Source: Promerops cafer (taxonomy: Eukaryota; Chordata; Aves; Passeriformes; Nectariniidae). Taken from it: a stretch of 64,000 bases of DNA. The notes below the pieces were generated by a model. The model saw only the letters and a program-made list of their open reading frames with translations, did no database searches and was not told where the DNA came from. The position numbers and the translations under genes are program-made. This document shows positions 48,687 to 59,439 of this stretch, in pieces. How positions within the stretch are numbered: the first letter of the stretch is position 1; each line of letters begins with the position of its first letter. The stretch is from the NCBI GenBank assembly GCA_013398275.1, contig VZSE01002064.1:321755-385754 (forward strand). Reading direction: 5' to 3'.

Positions 48687-50106
48687 CCTATTTTTAACTG
48701 GAAATAAAAAGCAAGGAAACCAGCAGCATTGAACCCTTCTCTGTCTCATTATATTTCTAATTTGTTGTAGAAGAAGTGTTGGTAAATTCCCTTTTCTCTG
48801 ATAGGGGTTTGAGTGGGGGAGATGCAAGTTATTTCTTTGATGATTAAGTTGCTAGTATGGATAGCAGATAGCTATTTATGTTACATATTCACTTACTCAT
48901 GCTTTCACTCACAATTACTAGTCAGAGCAATAGTAGGGACAACAACTCCACTGTATACTTGGAAGTTAAGGACCATGTTGAAGCATCGATGGCTTCCAGG
49001 CAGTAATTCAGAGAGTCCTTTGGAGAGTCCTTCTGTTTCATGAGGTGGGCATACAATCCTGTATTCTTTTCATCCAGCTGCCAATGTCTCCCAGGATGTG
49101 GCCCGAGTTATACAACCTACTGTTAATGCCACCTAGCCTTGTATCAATTCAGCACACTCACGGTGCCCTGAGTTTACTGGTTGTTGCAAATTCAATGAGT
49201 ACTTGTCTCCAGATCTTATCCTGAGCAAACTTTCACTAACTGCCTTCTCAGTGCCTACTTTTGCCCTCCTTGTCTTGTAGACTGTTAGCCACCAGAGTTA
49301 ACACAGGCTTATGAGAAAGTATTAATTCAATCAATCCTGCCTTGAGTTTTGTGCCAAGGGTTATGACTAGAAACAGTCCACCAAAGCTAATTCTTTTACT
49401 GGGGAACTTGCTGCCTCCACAGGTATTATTAAAGTGTGAATATAAGCCAGAGTAGAAAAGGAGCAGCTGAAATGGCAGAAGGGGGTGGATCTACCATAAT
49501 GTTTTTTTGCAGAAGTGTCCAAGTTTTCTCCTGAAAGTTTGTCCATGTCATGTCTTTAAAGTCTGTGGTATTAACACTTAGCCAAAACAGCATGTTGTAT
49601 GGCATATCCTGTAGCCCAGCTTTCTGTAGTCACAACGCCAGGGGACTCCTCTGTGAAACAACTTATAAATGGATACTGTTCATATCATATATGCCAATGC
49701 AGTACATTCAACAGCTGTGGTTCTTGCTCCACAAAAGCCATGCAAAGTAATAATAATAGTAGAGATCTCAAAATATATTCATACTACTAATCTTTGCCAG
49801 CAGCTTGGGTTGTGTCTTGCTTTAAATATCTCTGCATTCATTAAGACCTTCCTGCAAAGAGCAGAAAGTCTTGCTTAAATTTTACACAAAATCAATCAGA
49901 ATCAATCAGAATAATTTAAGTTTCTGAAGGGCCAACCTAAAGGTTGCCTAAAAGATCAACACTGAGACCTGATTTGTAAGTTAGACCAAGTTGCTCAGGG
50001 CTTTGATGAATCATGTTCTGAATGTCACCAAGGATGGAGATTTCATGATTGGTCTGAGCCCCATATCCACTGTTCCTTCATCCTCACTATGTTTTGCTCC
50101 TGCATG
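48687..50106. other. Unique non-coding sequence
   Basis: Between the LTR and the next CR1. It includes a short direct repeat (GGAGAGTCCTT-like, 49010-49031). No gene recognised. Confidence 0.55.
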
Positions 50107-50455
50107 TCACAGAATCACAACATGGCTGAGTTAGGAAGTGACATCTGAAGGCCACCTTGTCCACTGCTCAAGAAGAGCCACCTAGAATTAGTTGCCAAGG
50201 GCTGTGTCCAGAGTAACTCTTGAATATCTTCAAGAATAGAGACACCACAACCCCTCCGAGAAGCAGCAGCCTATGTCAGTGCTCAGTCCCCTCTCAGTGA
50301 AAAAATTGTTCTTTGTGTTCAAATGGACCTTCCTCTGTTTCTGTGGGTGTCCATTGTCTCTTGTGCTGTCACAGGGTACCACTGGAAAGAGCCTGGCCCT
50401 GTTATCTCTGCACCTTCCTAGGTTTTTGTATACAGTGGTAAGATCCCCATATAGA
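50107..50455 (-). mobile_element. CR1 LINE 3' end, minus strand
   Basis: The plus strand starts CACAGAATCACAACATGGCT, then GGCCACCTTGTCCACTGCTC, GAGCCACCTAGAATTAG and CTCTTGTGCTGTCACAGGG, ending near GGTAAGATCCCC. This is the reverse complement of the CR1 3' UTR and the ORF2 end. The terminal ATTCTGTG repeat is reduced to about one unit. Divergence is intermediate. The minus-strand 117-codon frame over it is degraded ORF2/UTR, not a gene. Confidence 0.93.
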
Positions 50456-52500
50456 TGGGTAACGTGCATTCTATAACAAAGTATAGACCCCCAATACATC
50501 CATATTTTTCTTGTACCCAGTGCCTCAAAATGGAAACTGGTTTCCACAAGGGATTTTAAAGGTACCAAGTAGTGGGGGACCAAGTGCAGGGGGACAGACT
50601 GCTGCCCCGTTTTACTAATGCAGTATGGGACTAGCCTTCATCAGCACACTGTTGACTCGTGGTTATGGATCCGAATGCCATATCAACATTTCTATATATG
50701 ACCACTTAGACACTCATAACCTAAATACCAAAATCTTCCCATTGACCCACACATATCTACTGGGAAATTCCCTGGAGTTATTAAAAAAAGAACTATAGCA
50801 CATGGGCAAAATTTGTACACATCACACATTCTGACGAATACCAAATATAACACTTGTAGTTTTTACATTCTTTGGATTGCAGTGATGACCTGCAACAATT
50901 ACAGTCATGACTGACAACAAATTCTGAAAAAAAAAAAAAGACCCTGAAAACAGCAGTGCTTTACAATGTACTAGGAAGTATTAGAGAAAAAAAAATAACC
51001 AAACAAATTGTCTGTGGATTAACAGACTAACAAGTGGTATCTTCTTTCAGCACTCTGTCATGTTATATGTGCATCCATGTGAAGTTTCCTCCTTCAGAAT
51101 GAGATCCAGGCAGTATCACTCCTTGAGAGGCATGCAGAGATTCAGTGTAGAATCTGCCTTTGTCTATAAAGAAGGAAGAAGCCAGTTCTGTTGATGGTGC
51201 CTTTTAGGAAATTGAGTAGGAGAATCAGGCCTGTAAATTCTCAGCCTTGAGAAGGATGCTGAAGTTGCAGAAGCAGAGAGACTGAAGCTAAGCCTGCAAG
51301 GAAGACAGATGGATCCTATGCGGTCATGTAGAAGAAGGTGGTAAGAATTGTTGATGATGCAGAAGGAGAAGATGTAAAGAGAGGAACATCTGTAAATATT
51401 CCTGATATTTGGCTTCCAGAGCAGAGACTAGCAAAAAACTGATGCTCTTTCTCTGATGTATTTATTAATTATTTTATATGCAAATCCACAGAAGGAGGAA
51501 GATATAACATGAAAATTGAGGTAAAATCGGGATTGTGGTATGAGATGAGGAGGAATGATGTGGCAAAAGAGAAGACACTATTAAAACAAACATATACTGA
51601 CTGAATAAATATATCCTATGCTGTGCGCAAGTTTGAAGAGGTATGCAAAGCAGACAAAAAGACAAAACTTTGCCAAGCTATTCCCAATTGTGCATCACCT
51701 TTAATGTAAACATGAGCCCACAGATGTATAAAAAGGAATAGGGAATTTCATCCCCGATCTTGGCTGCTGTATTCTTTTAGATATTAAGTCAACCGATAAG
51801 TAACATTTTCCTCCATAATGTGTTATGAACACTGGTTCCCAGTTATTTTAATTCTTATCAAGAAACTGAAGTGTGTACTTCATCATACTGGTGGTGACAT
51901 TAATCAGTAGGTGACATTGTGCACCAGACGTAAGTAGAAGGAACAGATAAAAAAGAACAGCAGAAAGTGTAGAAACTTAGTCAAAATGCTTATCCATGTT
52001 TTTGAGAGCAAAACTTTTCCTGTAACTGGTAACAAACAATGGTCAGCAAGATGATATCCCCAAGGGTTGATACATTTGGTTGAATTCTCACTGTATGTAT
52101 TTTCAATTCTATTTTGTATGTTTTTAAATGGATTTTCAGAAAATAAAAGTATAGGCATCTGTGTGTTTTTTCCTTCATGGATTTATTACATTACCCTATG
52201 CAGGTCACTTCAGAGATCGGCAAAATTCAAGGAGTGAAAAAATGTCACATTTAATTAGGACTATGAAGATAGCAGTAAAGTAGAACTCCTCCAAAGCTGT
52301 TGAGACAAGCTTATATACATTTCATACTACTTTAAAAAAGGCTGTATTCTGAGGTAGATGGTATGAATCCAGAGCTGTCCACTGAAGTTATGTTGGTGTA
52401 AAACAGGAGAAACTAAAATTGAGGACTGTCCCAAAGTACTTTCATTCTATAATTTTCTGGAGAGTAGGTTCCCAAATAATATAAACTGGAATAAACAAGA
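50456..52500. other. Unique non-coding sequence
   Basis: Nothing recognised. An A-run of 13 lies at about 50927-50939. Just to the right, at 52501-52511 and 52522-52532, is a perfect 11-bp inverted repeat with a 10-base loop. Confidence 0.55.
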
Positions 52501-52532
52501 AAATAACTCTAACACCATCAATAGAGTTATTT
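52501..52532. repeat. Perfect 11-bp inverted repeat
   Basis: AAATAACTCTA at 52501-52511 is complementary to TAGAGTTATTT at 52522-52532, with a 10-base loop. No associated gene. Confidence 0.8.
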
Positions 52533-53659
52533 GTGATATGTAACTACAGGAATGAAACCAGAACCCTGTCCTCAAAACTGCAAATATTCCTGCTGAGTCT
52601 CTTTTCTTGTGAGGGAAACAGATGGTTGGATACATCAAGGCCAGATTTTAATCTCAGCTGTAATCATGTAAGTCTAAAGCTGTTTTGCTGAAGTCTTTGC
52701 AAGGGCTTGTTTTCACAATAGAAAGTGGTCAGTGGCTTAAGGTATTCCCAAACCCTGGCTTGTTTTCCTTGGCATGCTCTCCCCTCAGGGATTTGAGTTA
52801 AAATAAAACAATTAATAAAACATGACTTTTACAACTTGGATCAACTCCCTGATTTAATCCGCAAAACTGACTCACAACCACTTGCACCAGGACAACTTGG
52901 AGGGTGATATCCTATGACAAACACCAGAGCAACTGGAATATTATTTAGCCTTCAAACATGAAGCTGAAGAACTCGGGAGGTTAGCAATGACCAGAGGGCT
53001 AACACAGCGATGTAAAGCAAGAACTCAGGCCAGGAAAGGCAAAGAACAAGTCAGAGGTTGCTTTGGTAAGTTAGAGGTTACTAAATTACATCTACCTGGT
53101 GAAATTCACTATGGCCTAGAGCTCATTGGGAACTGGATAAAGTAATTTAAACCCATTAGCAATTATTTTTTACAACCTTGAGGATACAAGGAGTGATAAG
53201 TGGCTGGAAATAAGTAACCAGCATGCTGGCTTGCACAGGCAGAAAGAAGAGCTGATAATAATTTTAACCCAATATATGTGTATGCAGTCAATGGACAGGG
53301 CAGGCATACTTTATCCCACACACCTGTCCACCTCCCTAGTGTTATTTTTACTACTTTCAGCTGTGTGGTAAGCCAAGTCAAGGAACCAATTTGTCTGAAA
53401 ATTCTTCCCAGTCCCTCTTTACTCCACTTCCCAAAGCTGAGTTAGTTCTGCTGGAACAAATCCTTAACTTTACTTAGTTTGTGGCTTTGTAGACGCCAAG
53501 GCCACGTAAGAAAAAATGAACAAGCAAATGATGTGAAAGGAGGAAAATAAGACAGCGCAAGTTTATTTTGGTAACACAACCACACAATCATACCTAGCAG
53601 CTGGCCAGCCTAACTCAGCACAATTAATAATCACATAGAAGCCCAGGATCTAATAAAGA
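52533..53659. other. Unique non-coding sequence
   Basis: No transposon or gene recognised with confidence. The texture near 52.96-53.15 kb is vaguely repeat-like, but I cannot match it to a family. Confidence 0.5.
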
Positions 53660-53860
53660 GTAAATTGGGTCAGGCAAACCTAATTTCCATCTATGACAAG
53701 CACCAGACAAGGATAGAAGCAGTACCCGTGCTATAATTAAATGCCACTTATGTTCTGCCAGTATTTTGTACAACATTCTTGTAAATCAGGTAAGGCAACA
53801 TGGCCTGGACAACTAACTGCTAGATGGACATATTTTGTGATCAAAGCTGGAACACAGAAT
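53660..53860 (+). mobile_element. Ancient CR1-like LINE, reverse-transcriptase fragment
   Basis: GGGTCAGGCAAACCTAATTT, then CCATCTATGACAAG, GATAGAAGCAGTA and, after the position of the first catalytic block, ACATTCTTGTAAATCAGGTA and GGCCTGGACAACTAACTG follow the old CR1 RT region in order. The catalytic Asp motif is no longer readable. No open frame spans it. Confidence 0.5.
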
Positions 53861-55934
53861 TATGAATCTTCATGCGAAATATGAACAAAATTAAATTAAA
53901 ATACCACCAGTATAGCAGAGAGGCATTTCAACATTTTCATATGGAAGCAATATTTTAGTATAGTCAGGAGCTAGAAACAACAGACTTTCTTTATTCTACT
54001 TGCATTTGTAACAGAGACATAAAGACTAAAAATCTGACAGAATTATACTTTCTGTATTTGGCCAGATGGCATTTCTTTTTTTCTTGGCCTATAATTCAGT
54101 TGTCTTAGAACTGTGACATTGCTGGTATTGCTTCCTGGTGGCTGAGATTATATCAATCACATTCCAAGAGAATTCAGTAGGAATGAATCAAAAAGAGTTA
54201 ACATAGAAGTAGGACTTCTGTTTCTTCCACAATAACTTCCTTAAAATTCATGTTTTAAGCAATAACTGAACTGACATACCCACTGGAGTCTACTTCTATA
54301 GTTATATATCTGATTATATAGAAAAGTACTTACACTTTATGGTTTAAATAAGACTTTTGAACTGTTCTACGATTTTAAATTCTTTTAAAACATTTTGCCT
54401 TTCATACAAATAGCCATTTTTTTCTACTAGCATTTAAAATACCCATTGTCATTGCTGTATTGATCTGGCTGATATATTCATCCACTTGGAGAACTAGTTC
54501 TTCCCCTTAAACCTAGAGTGAACCCACAGAATTTTCTGATCACTACATTAGAAAACCTTGTCTCTGAACATGCAGAATATCTTCTGGAATTGATATGTAT
54601 ATTCCAAACCTGTGATATGAGTTTGATTATCTCTGCTTTTTATATTTCTCAGAGGAATTTCAAATAATGTCTGTTCTTGCAGCTCTTAATTTTCTTTCTC
54701 TCAAATAATTCTCCATAGCCTTTCTGTATCAGGACAATTAAAGCTCAGTTTATTTTTGTTTGTTTCCTTGTTAAGTCATCACTTAAATTCTAATTCCTTT
54801 AACATGGCATCTGATGGGTCAATCAGTCATTTTTGTTTCATGTCTGCTGATCTGTCCTGGCTAGTAGGTAGCATATAGGCCATATTTGACTTCAGCACTA
54901 TTTAAAGGTCTGTAGCTATTTGATCTGATTAATCTGTGAATCCACCTACATTTAAGCATTTTGCATCTAAAAGACAGCTAAATTTGAGGGAGTTTTTTTG
55001 AACCATAAATATCTCTACAGTAACAGTTAAATATTCTAAGTCCCACTGTACATTAGAAAAAGAGAGGGAAAATATCAAAAACTCCCCTGAATATCCCACT
55101 TCACTAAACCCATCAGCAATGCAGTGTTCTAGCTACTTTCCCCTTAAATGCAATAATCTGCAAGGCTATGACACAAACCAGTTGAGAGTAGCTAGAATTA
55201 CTGTGTTCAAGAGAAAGATCCCCATGAAGCTTCCACAAAAGGTATAAGATTGACCAGATCTAATGTAAAATTACATATTAGCAACTGAACACATGCGCTG
55301 TGTTGGATTTGTGTTAATCTTTGAAGTGGGACAAGCTACAAGATAACAAAAGTAAATAGATGAAAAGATTTCCACCAGATTTGTAAGCGTGCTGCTAAAT
55401 ATCTCTCAGATATATAAAGACATTGCAAAATAACATTTTTATATTGCACACATGCTAGACTCAGCAGAGAGACAATGAATAAAATCATGAGTCACATGAG
55501 ATGTATTCAAACTGCTTTGACTCAATATGTCTCTGGCAGGTCGTCATTTACCAAGCAGCTTTCTCACTGGGGTTGCTGTATTAGGTCTGAGTCATTTGTT
55601 GCAGGTGAAGTTTTGCATATGAAACTACCTCCAATATAAAAAAAATAATGTGTCCAACATGAAACCCACAAATAATTAATATGTACCACTCCTTTCAAAA
55701 TACCAAGTAGTTTATTTTGTACTGGTGCGTAGTGTTCTGTGTGATACAAACCAAATTAATATAAGGCCTGACAATTCCATAGGGATTTTATAGTGTGAAA
55801 TGATACCCTCTATCAATTATAACAGCTATATGAAAATTACTTTTCTTCACTATTTCATTTTGCACTGGTGTGTGTAGATGAGGAACCAAATCTTTTCTGG
55901 GTATTATTTCATATCATCTCTTTCTGCCCTGTAG
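53861..55934. other. Unique AT-rich sequence
   Basis: No gene or transposon recognised. The final 30 bases form a pyrimidine-rich acceptor-like tract ending at the candidate exon. Confidence 0.55.
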
Positions 55935-56050
55935 ATATGAGGTGAAAGTTAAAAATCCCTTTGGAGACCAGAGCAACTATGGTAGCAAAATTCTGGGTCT
56001 GTCCACATCCACAGCAAACAGAACCTGCAATAATTTCCTGTGGTACAGTG
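55935..56050 (+). CDS. Candidate internal exon, fibronectin-III-like peptide
   Basis: It follows a good acceptor (CTCTTTCTGCCCTGTAG) and can end at a strong donor (GTGAGTATG at 56051). A second donor (CAG then GTGAGC at 56144) would extend the open frame to 209 bases. The first full codon is TAT at 55936, and the peptide starts YEVKVKNPFGDQSNYGSKI. That spacing of Tyr, Val, Val, Asn, Gly and Ser is characteristic of the F-strand to G-strand part of a fibronectin type III domain, as in receptor and adhesion proteins. It continues through NRTCNNFLWYSG, with an N-glycosylation-type NRT. Phases would be 2 on entry and 1 on exit for the short form. The gene is not identified and no second exon was found. 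Confidence 0.35.
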
Positions 56051-56336
56051 GTGAGTATGGTCTGCAAACCCCATCCATTTCCATGGATCAGAATCCACAC
56101 AGGAGACCCATGGGAGACCAAGCTCTGACTTTCTCAGAGCAGGTGAGCTCTGTTACAGCTGCCTAGCAGGGAAACTGAGAGACAAGACATGGACCTGACA
56201 CAAGATGGGTATTGATGCCAGGTAAAAAGCACAGCTCCATGTTGATCAGATGTTGCCCAGCCACAACTAAGTGTGATTCTCACAGAGATGCCTAAGCACA
56301 CTCATGGTGTCTCCTTTACTAAGGGTAAAAAAAAAA

Positions 56337-56415
56337 AGGATGAAACTCAGCTCCCATTGAAGTCAGCTGGAGCTTTGGCACCAACTTAACTGAATCAGCA
56401 TTTCACCCTAGAGTA
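56337..56415 (+). repeat. Ancient amniote repeat-like segment with AGTCAATGG-type motif
   Basis: CTCAGCTCCCATTGAAGTCA followed by GCTGGAGCTTTGGCACC and GAATCAGCATTTCACCCTAG resembles the same dispersed old motif as at 22318-22400, here better preserved on the left arm (CCCATTGAAGTCA). Family name not certain. Confidence 0.4.
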
Positions 56416-57959
56416 TCTCTGTCGCAGGTTAGCAAGGAGATTCAGGAGCTTTAAGCCTTTGTCATCTCTCTAGTCTTTATTTGGCAAGAAGTTAGACTCA
56501 GCCTCTTGAAGAACTGCACCTGCAGCATGTGGCTGGCACCACGATTTCCCACCCTGTTCCACTGACAACTCTAAAGAGACCAATTCAGTAAAATATTAAT
56601 CACCAATTACAACAGTTTCTAAGGGATTTACTTGGAAAATGAATGACCTTCACCACCTCTTAGTCAAGGCACTGATGCTTCTGCTCTCAAAGCTTTTTCC
56701 TTTTACCAGTGTTACATCATTCTGTGTTGCATTAGTAAAGGAAAAACACTATTCTGAACGGTTTTCTACCCATCAACCTGCCTTGCATTCTTTAACTAAT
56801 GCCAGCAGGACTGCTATTGCCCATTTACAAGCAATATGAAGCTTACTGACAAGCATTTTACCTTAAAGTATCACACAAATCTCTCATAAAACACTGCTTT
56901 AGCAGAGTCATGTTTCAGAATCCCAGGATTTCTCCCCTACACCTTTTTTTCCTTATTAACTGGCCTATGCAATACAGTATTTTTTAAATCTTGTGATTTC
57001 CGGTGTCTCCTACAGATGAAGAGTGTGAGCACACTGCTATTTTTATGTTGTCTGAAGCCAAATAATTAACAATTATGTTGCACTCATCAATTATACTGCA
57101 CTGTATACCTTCCAAGGGCTGTGCAAACATTATTTGGGCTTTGTAAGTGTCAGTTTTTACGATTTATATCAGGTCATGCCTGGTTAGTATTTTGAATAGA
57201 GTCCTTCCCTCCTGTCCCCCCAAAATCCCAGAAATTCAGAAAGGAAATATTTGAGAGATCCAATTGAGTGCTATCCAGAAAAGATGAAACCATTTCAGAA
57301 TGCAAACTTTCGGAATAATAAAAAGACTTTCATTTTCCTGGAGTTATACTGAGCCTGGTTTTGCCAATGCCATTTTTAAAAGCTTTTTTGAACAGTAAGA
57401 AGACTGTGTTTTTGCATGGGAAACCAACATCAACAAACAAAATGCAAACAACTTAGATTAAAATGGGTTAAATCCCACCCTCACCCCCCCAAAAAATACC
57501 AACATTGAGAAGAGAAGGCAATTTATTTCACTGATTGTTTTTCAATCTACAGTTGTTCTTGTAGCAATTCATGATGGCATCACTTTCTGAGCACCAATGA
57601 CAAGTTGGAGATATGCTGATACCAGCACAACCAGGTGGCCTCTGATGTGAAGTACAAAACCAACATCTGACCCACTAACAAGTTTCCCCAACATTTTGGA
57701 TAATGGTATCAGTGTAAGATTAATTACTAGTAAGGCTTTGGGGGTTTTTTGCACTTGAGTTCTTTACAATTCAAAATGATATAAACACAAGGATAGGAAA
57801 AATGCAGTACTGTTCCTAAAAGCCCATCCACAAACCCAAGCAATTTCAAATAAACACATTTTCAGAGTTATCACAGGAAATGTTAGATTTTGCCTTATTT
57901 AGCAATTCAGACTGATGGTAATTTATCTCTCCAGTTACTCAAGTTTACTGCATAAAGCA
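56416..57959. other. Unique non-coding sequence with a C-run cluster
   Basis: C-runs of 3, 3 and 7 at 57474-57490 give a possible minus-strand G-quadruplex if the run of seven is used twice. A weak old-repeat phrase (GGGCTGTGCAAACATTA near 57116) is seen. No gene recognised. Confidence 0.5.
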
Positions 57960-58210
57960 ACCTGTGCCATTCTCTATCCATCTAATGCCATACACTTCAA
58001 TAAACAATGAAATGGTTAATGAAGTTGACAGTTAAGTTAATGGCATTAGATCTCCAGGCTGATACTGCAATGAGATTAATGGGGCATTTCTGATCTCTCA
58101 GAGATACAGCTGCAAACTTGTAGAAGAGTAAAAGAGCTTCATTACAATGCTTAATATTTGTGTTCTGGTTTTGCCTCCTGAAGACTCCATACAGTTCTAG
58201 CACTGCCAGA
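57960..58210. promoter_or_regulatory. Candidate conserved non-coding element
   Basis: The non-repetitive stretch is rich in homeodomain/SOX-like words: AATAAACAATGAAATGG near 57999, GGTTAATGAAG near 58014, AAGTTAATGGCATTAGATC near 58034, GAGATTAATGGGGC near 58073 and CATTACAATGCTTAAT near 58140. The repeated TTAATGG-type core at least three times in 70 bases is unusual. No open frame of note. Confidence 0.3.
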
Positions 58211-58670
58211 TTTTAAACTGATGAGGATCACATATAAACTGGAAAAGAAGGGGATGGAATCACAGAGTTTTTCTTTGTAATTATACAGTCAAGTTCTCAG
58301 TTGTTCCAAGGGGCTTTAATGTGAATGAGACTGAAATCCTTACAGCTGATTTTTGCTTTAATGAAAACCTAAATTCTGGAGCACAGATGGCAGTTGAAAA
58401 AAAAAAGAAGAAAAAGAAACAGCATGACAACCTACTGTAAGGCAACTCACTCCAGTCCTTGGATAAGGGTCATTTCAAAGTGTTTTCCAATACTTCTATA
58501 TATTACTAACAATTCCATTGTACCAGGAAGTGTGATGAGACTAATAAATAGCCTTTACATAAACTGAGCCATTTTCAAACTGCTCCTTCAAATGAAAATT
58601 TCTACACAGCTGCAAGTTTTTATGGTTTCTAGGGTGTGTTACAGGGCTCTTTTAATTCTATCCATATAGT
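58211..58670. other. Unique non-coding sequence
   Basis: Includes a purine tract of A and G at about 58396-58418. Nothing else recognised. Confidence 0.55.
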
Positions 58671-58728
58671 TATTTTACCTTATTTTATTTTATTTTATTT
58701 TATTTTACTTTTAAAAATTTTATTTTAT
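58671..58728 (+). repeat. (TTTTA)n microsatellite
   Basis: Pentanucleotide TTTTA repeats, about six clean units at 58681-58707 with degenerate units either side. Confidence 0.9.
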
Positions 58729-59439
58729 ACAAAGCTGAGTTAAAATACCAGGAACATTATTTTGCCTCTTTTGAAAATCTGAACTAAGAGGTGTGAAATT
58801 CTGCCATTCTTACTCAGTTGTTACACTTTCAAACTTATGGAATTCACTTTTTGCTTTGCTTCAAAAGCCAGACTTGTCCAAACCACTTGCAATCACAAAG
58901 TTTTCCAGACACACAGGTTGGAAAACTAAAGTGCTTTTAACAGCTGTGTCCCAAGTTCAGAATATAGGTCTCTGCGTGCTTTGTTAGCCCTGAGGAGGGA
59001 AGCAGGGACTTCAACATTTTGGCTACATCTTCCACTGTTTGCCTTTTGCTGTCACAGCGGCTGCTGCTGCTGTTGCCGTGGATGACATCTGATGTTGACA
59101 TCAGACTTTTGGGAGATAGAACAGACTTTCAATATCTGTGCTCAGTCAGTGGGAGAAAAAGCCTTCAGGAGAGGTGTCACAAAAGGAGATAAGTTCCTCC
59201 TCCTCCTCCTTAACCTTCCATCACCCTCTCCTGCAAACACCGAAAAGCTTCAGAGGAAAGCAGGCTAATGAGTCACCCCTGAGCCCCACTTCCATTTAAT
59301 TTATGCTCTATCTCAAGGGAGTGTCTCTGCAAGCACAAATGATAATGTAAATAAATAATCTGTATTTTGCACAAAAGTCATATTTATTGAAGTCATTCTA
59401 AATATTGTAAGCAACCAACTACATACTGACTTTTCTTGT
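58729..59439. promoter_or_regulatory. Unique block with triplets, a hairpin and enhancer-like texture
   Basis: A CTG/GCT triplet run lies at 59060-59075 and a CTC run at 59198-59210. Between them is the perfect 8-bp inverted repeat TCTGATGT/ACATCAGA with a 2-base loop, near 59087-59104. Further right are ATGAGTCACCCC (AP-1-like, about 59268), TTTAATTTATGC and ATGTAAATAAATAATC (forkhead-like, about 59346). There is no repeat family and no gene. This could be a conserved regulatory block cut on its right by the CR1 insertion. Confidence 0.25.

Noticed and set aside
57095..57180. Phrase GGGCTGTGCAAACATTA reminiscent of MIR-like or other old SINE tails
   Set aside because: Too short and too degraded to support a call.
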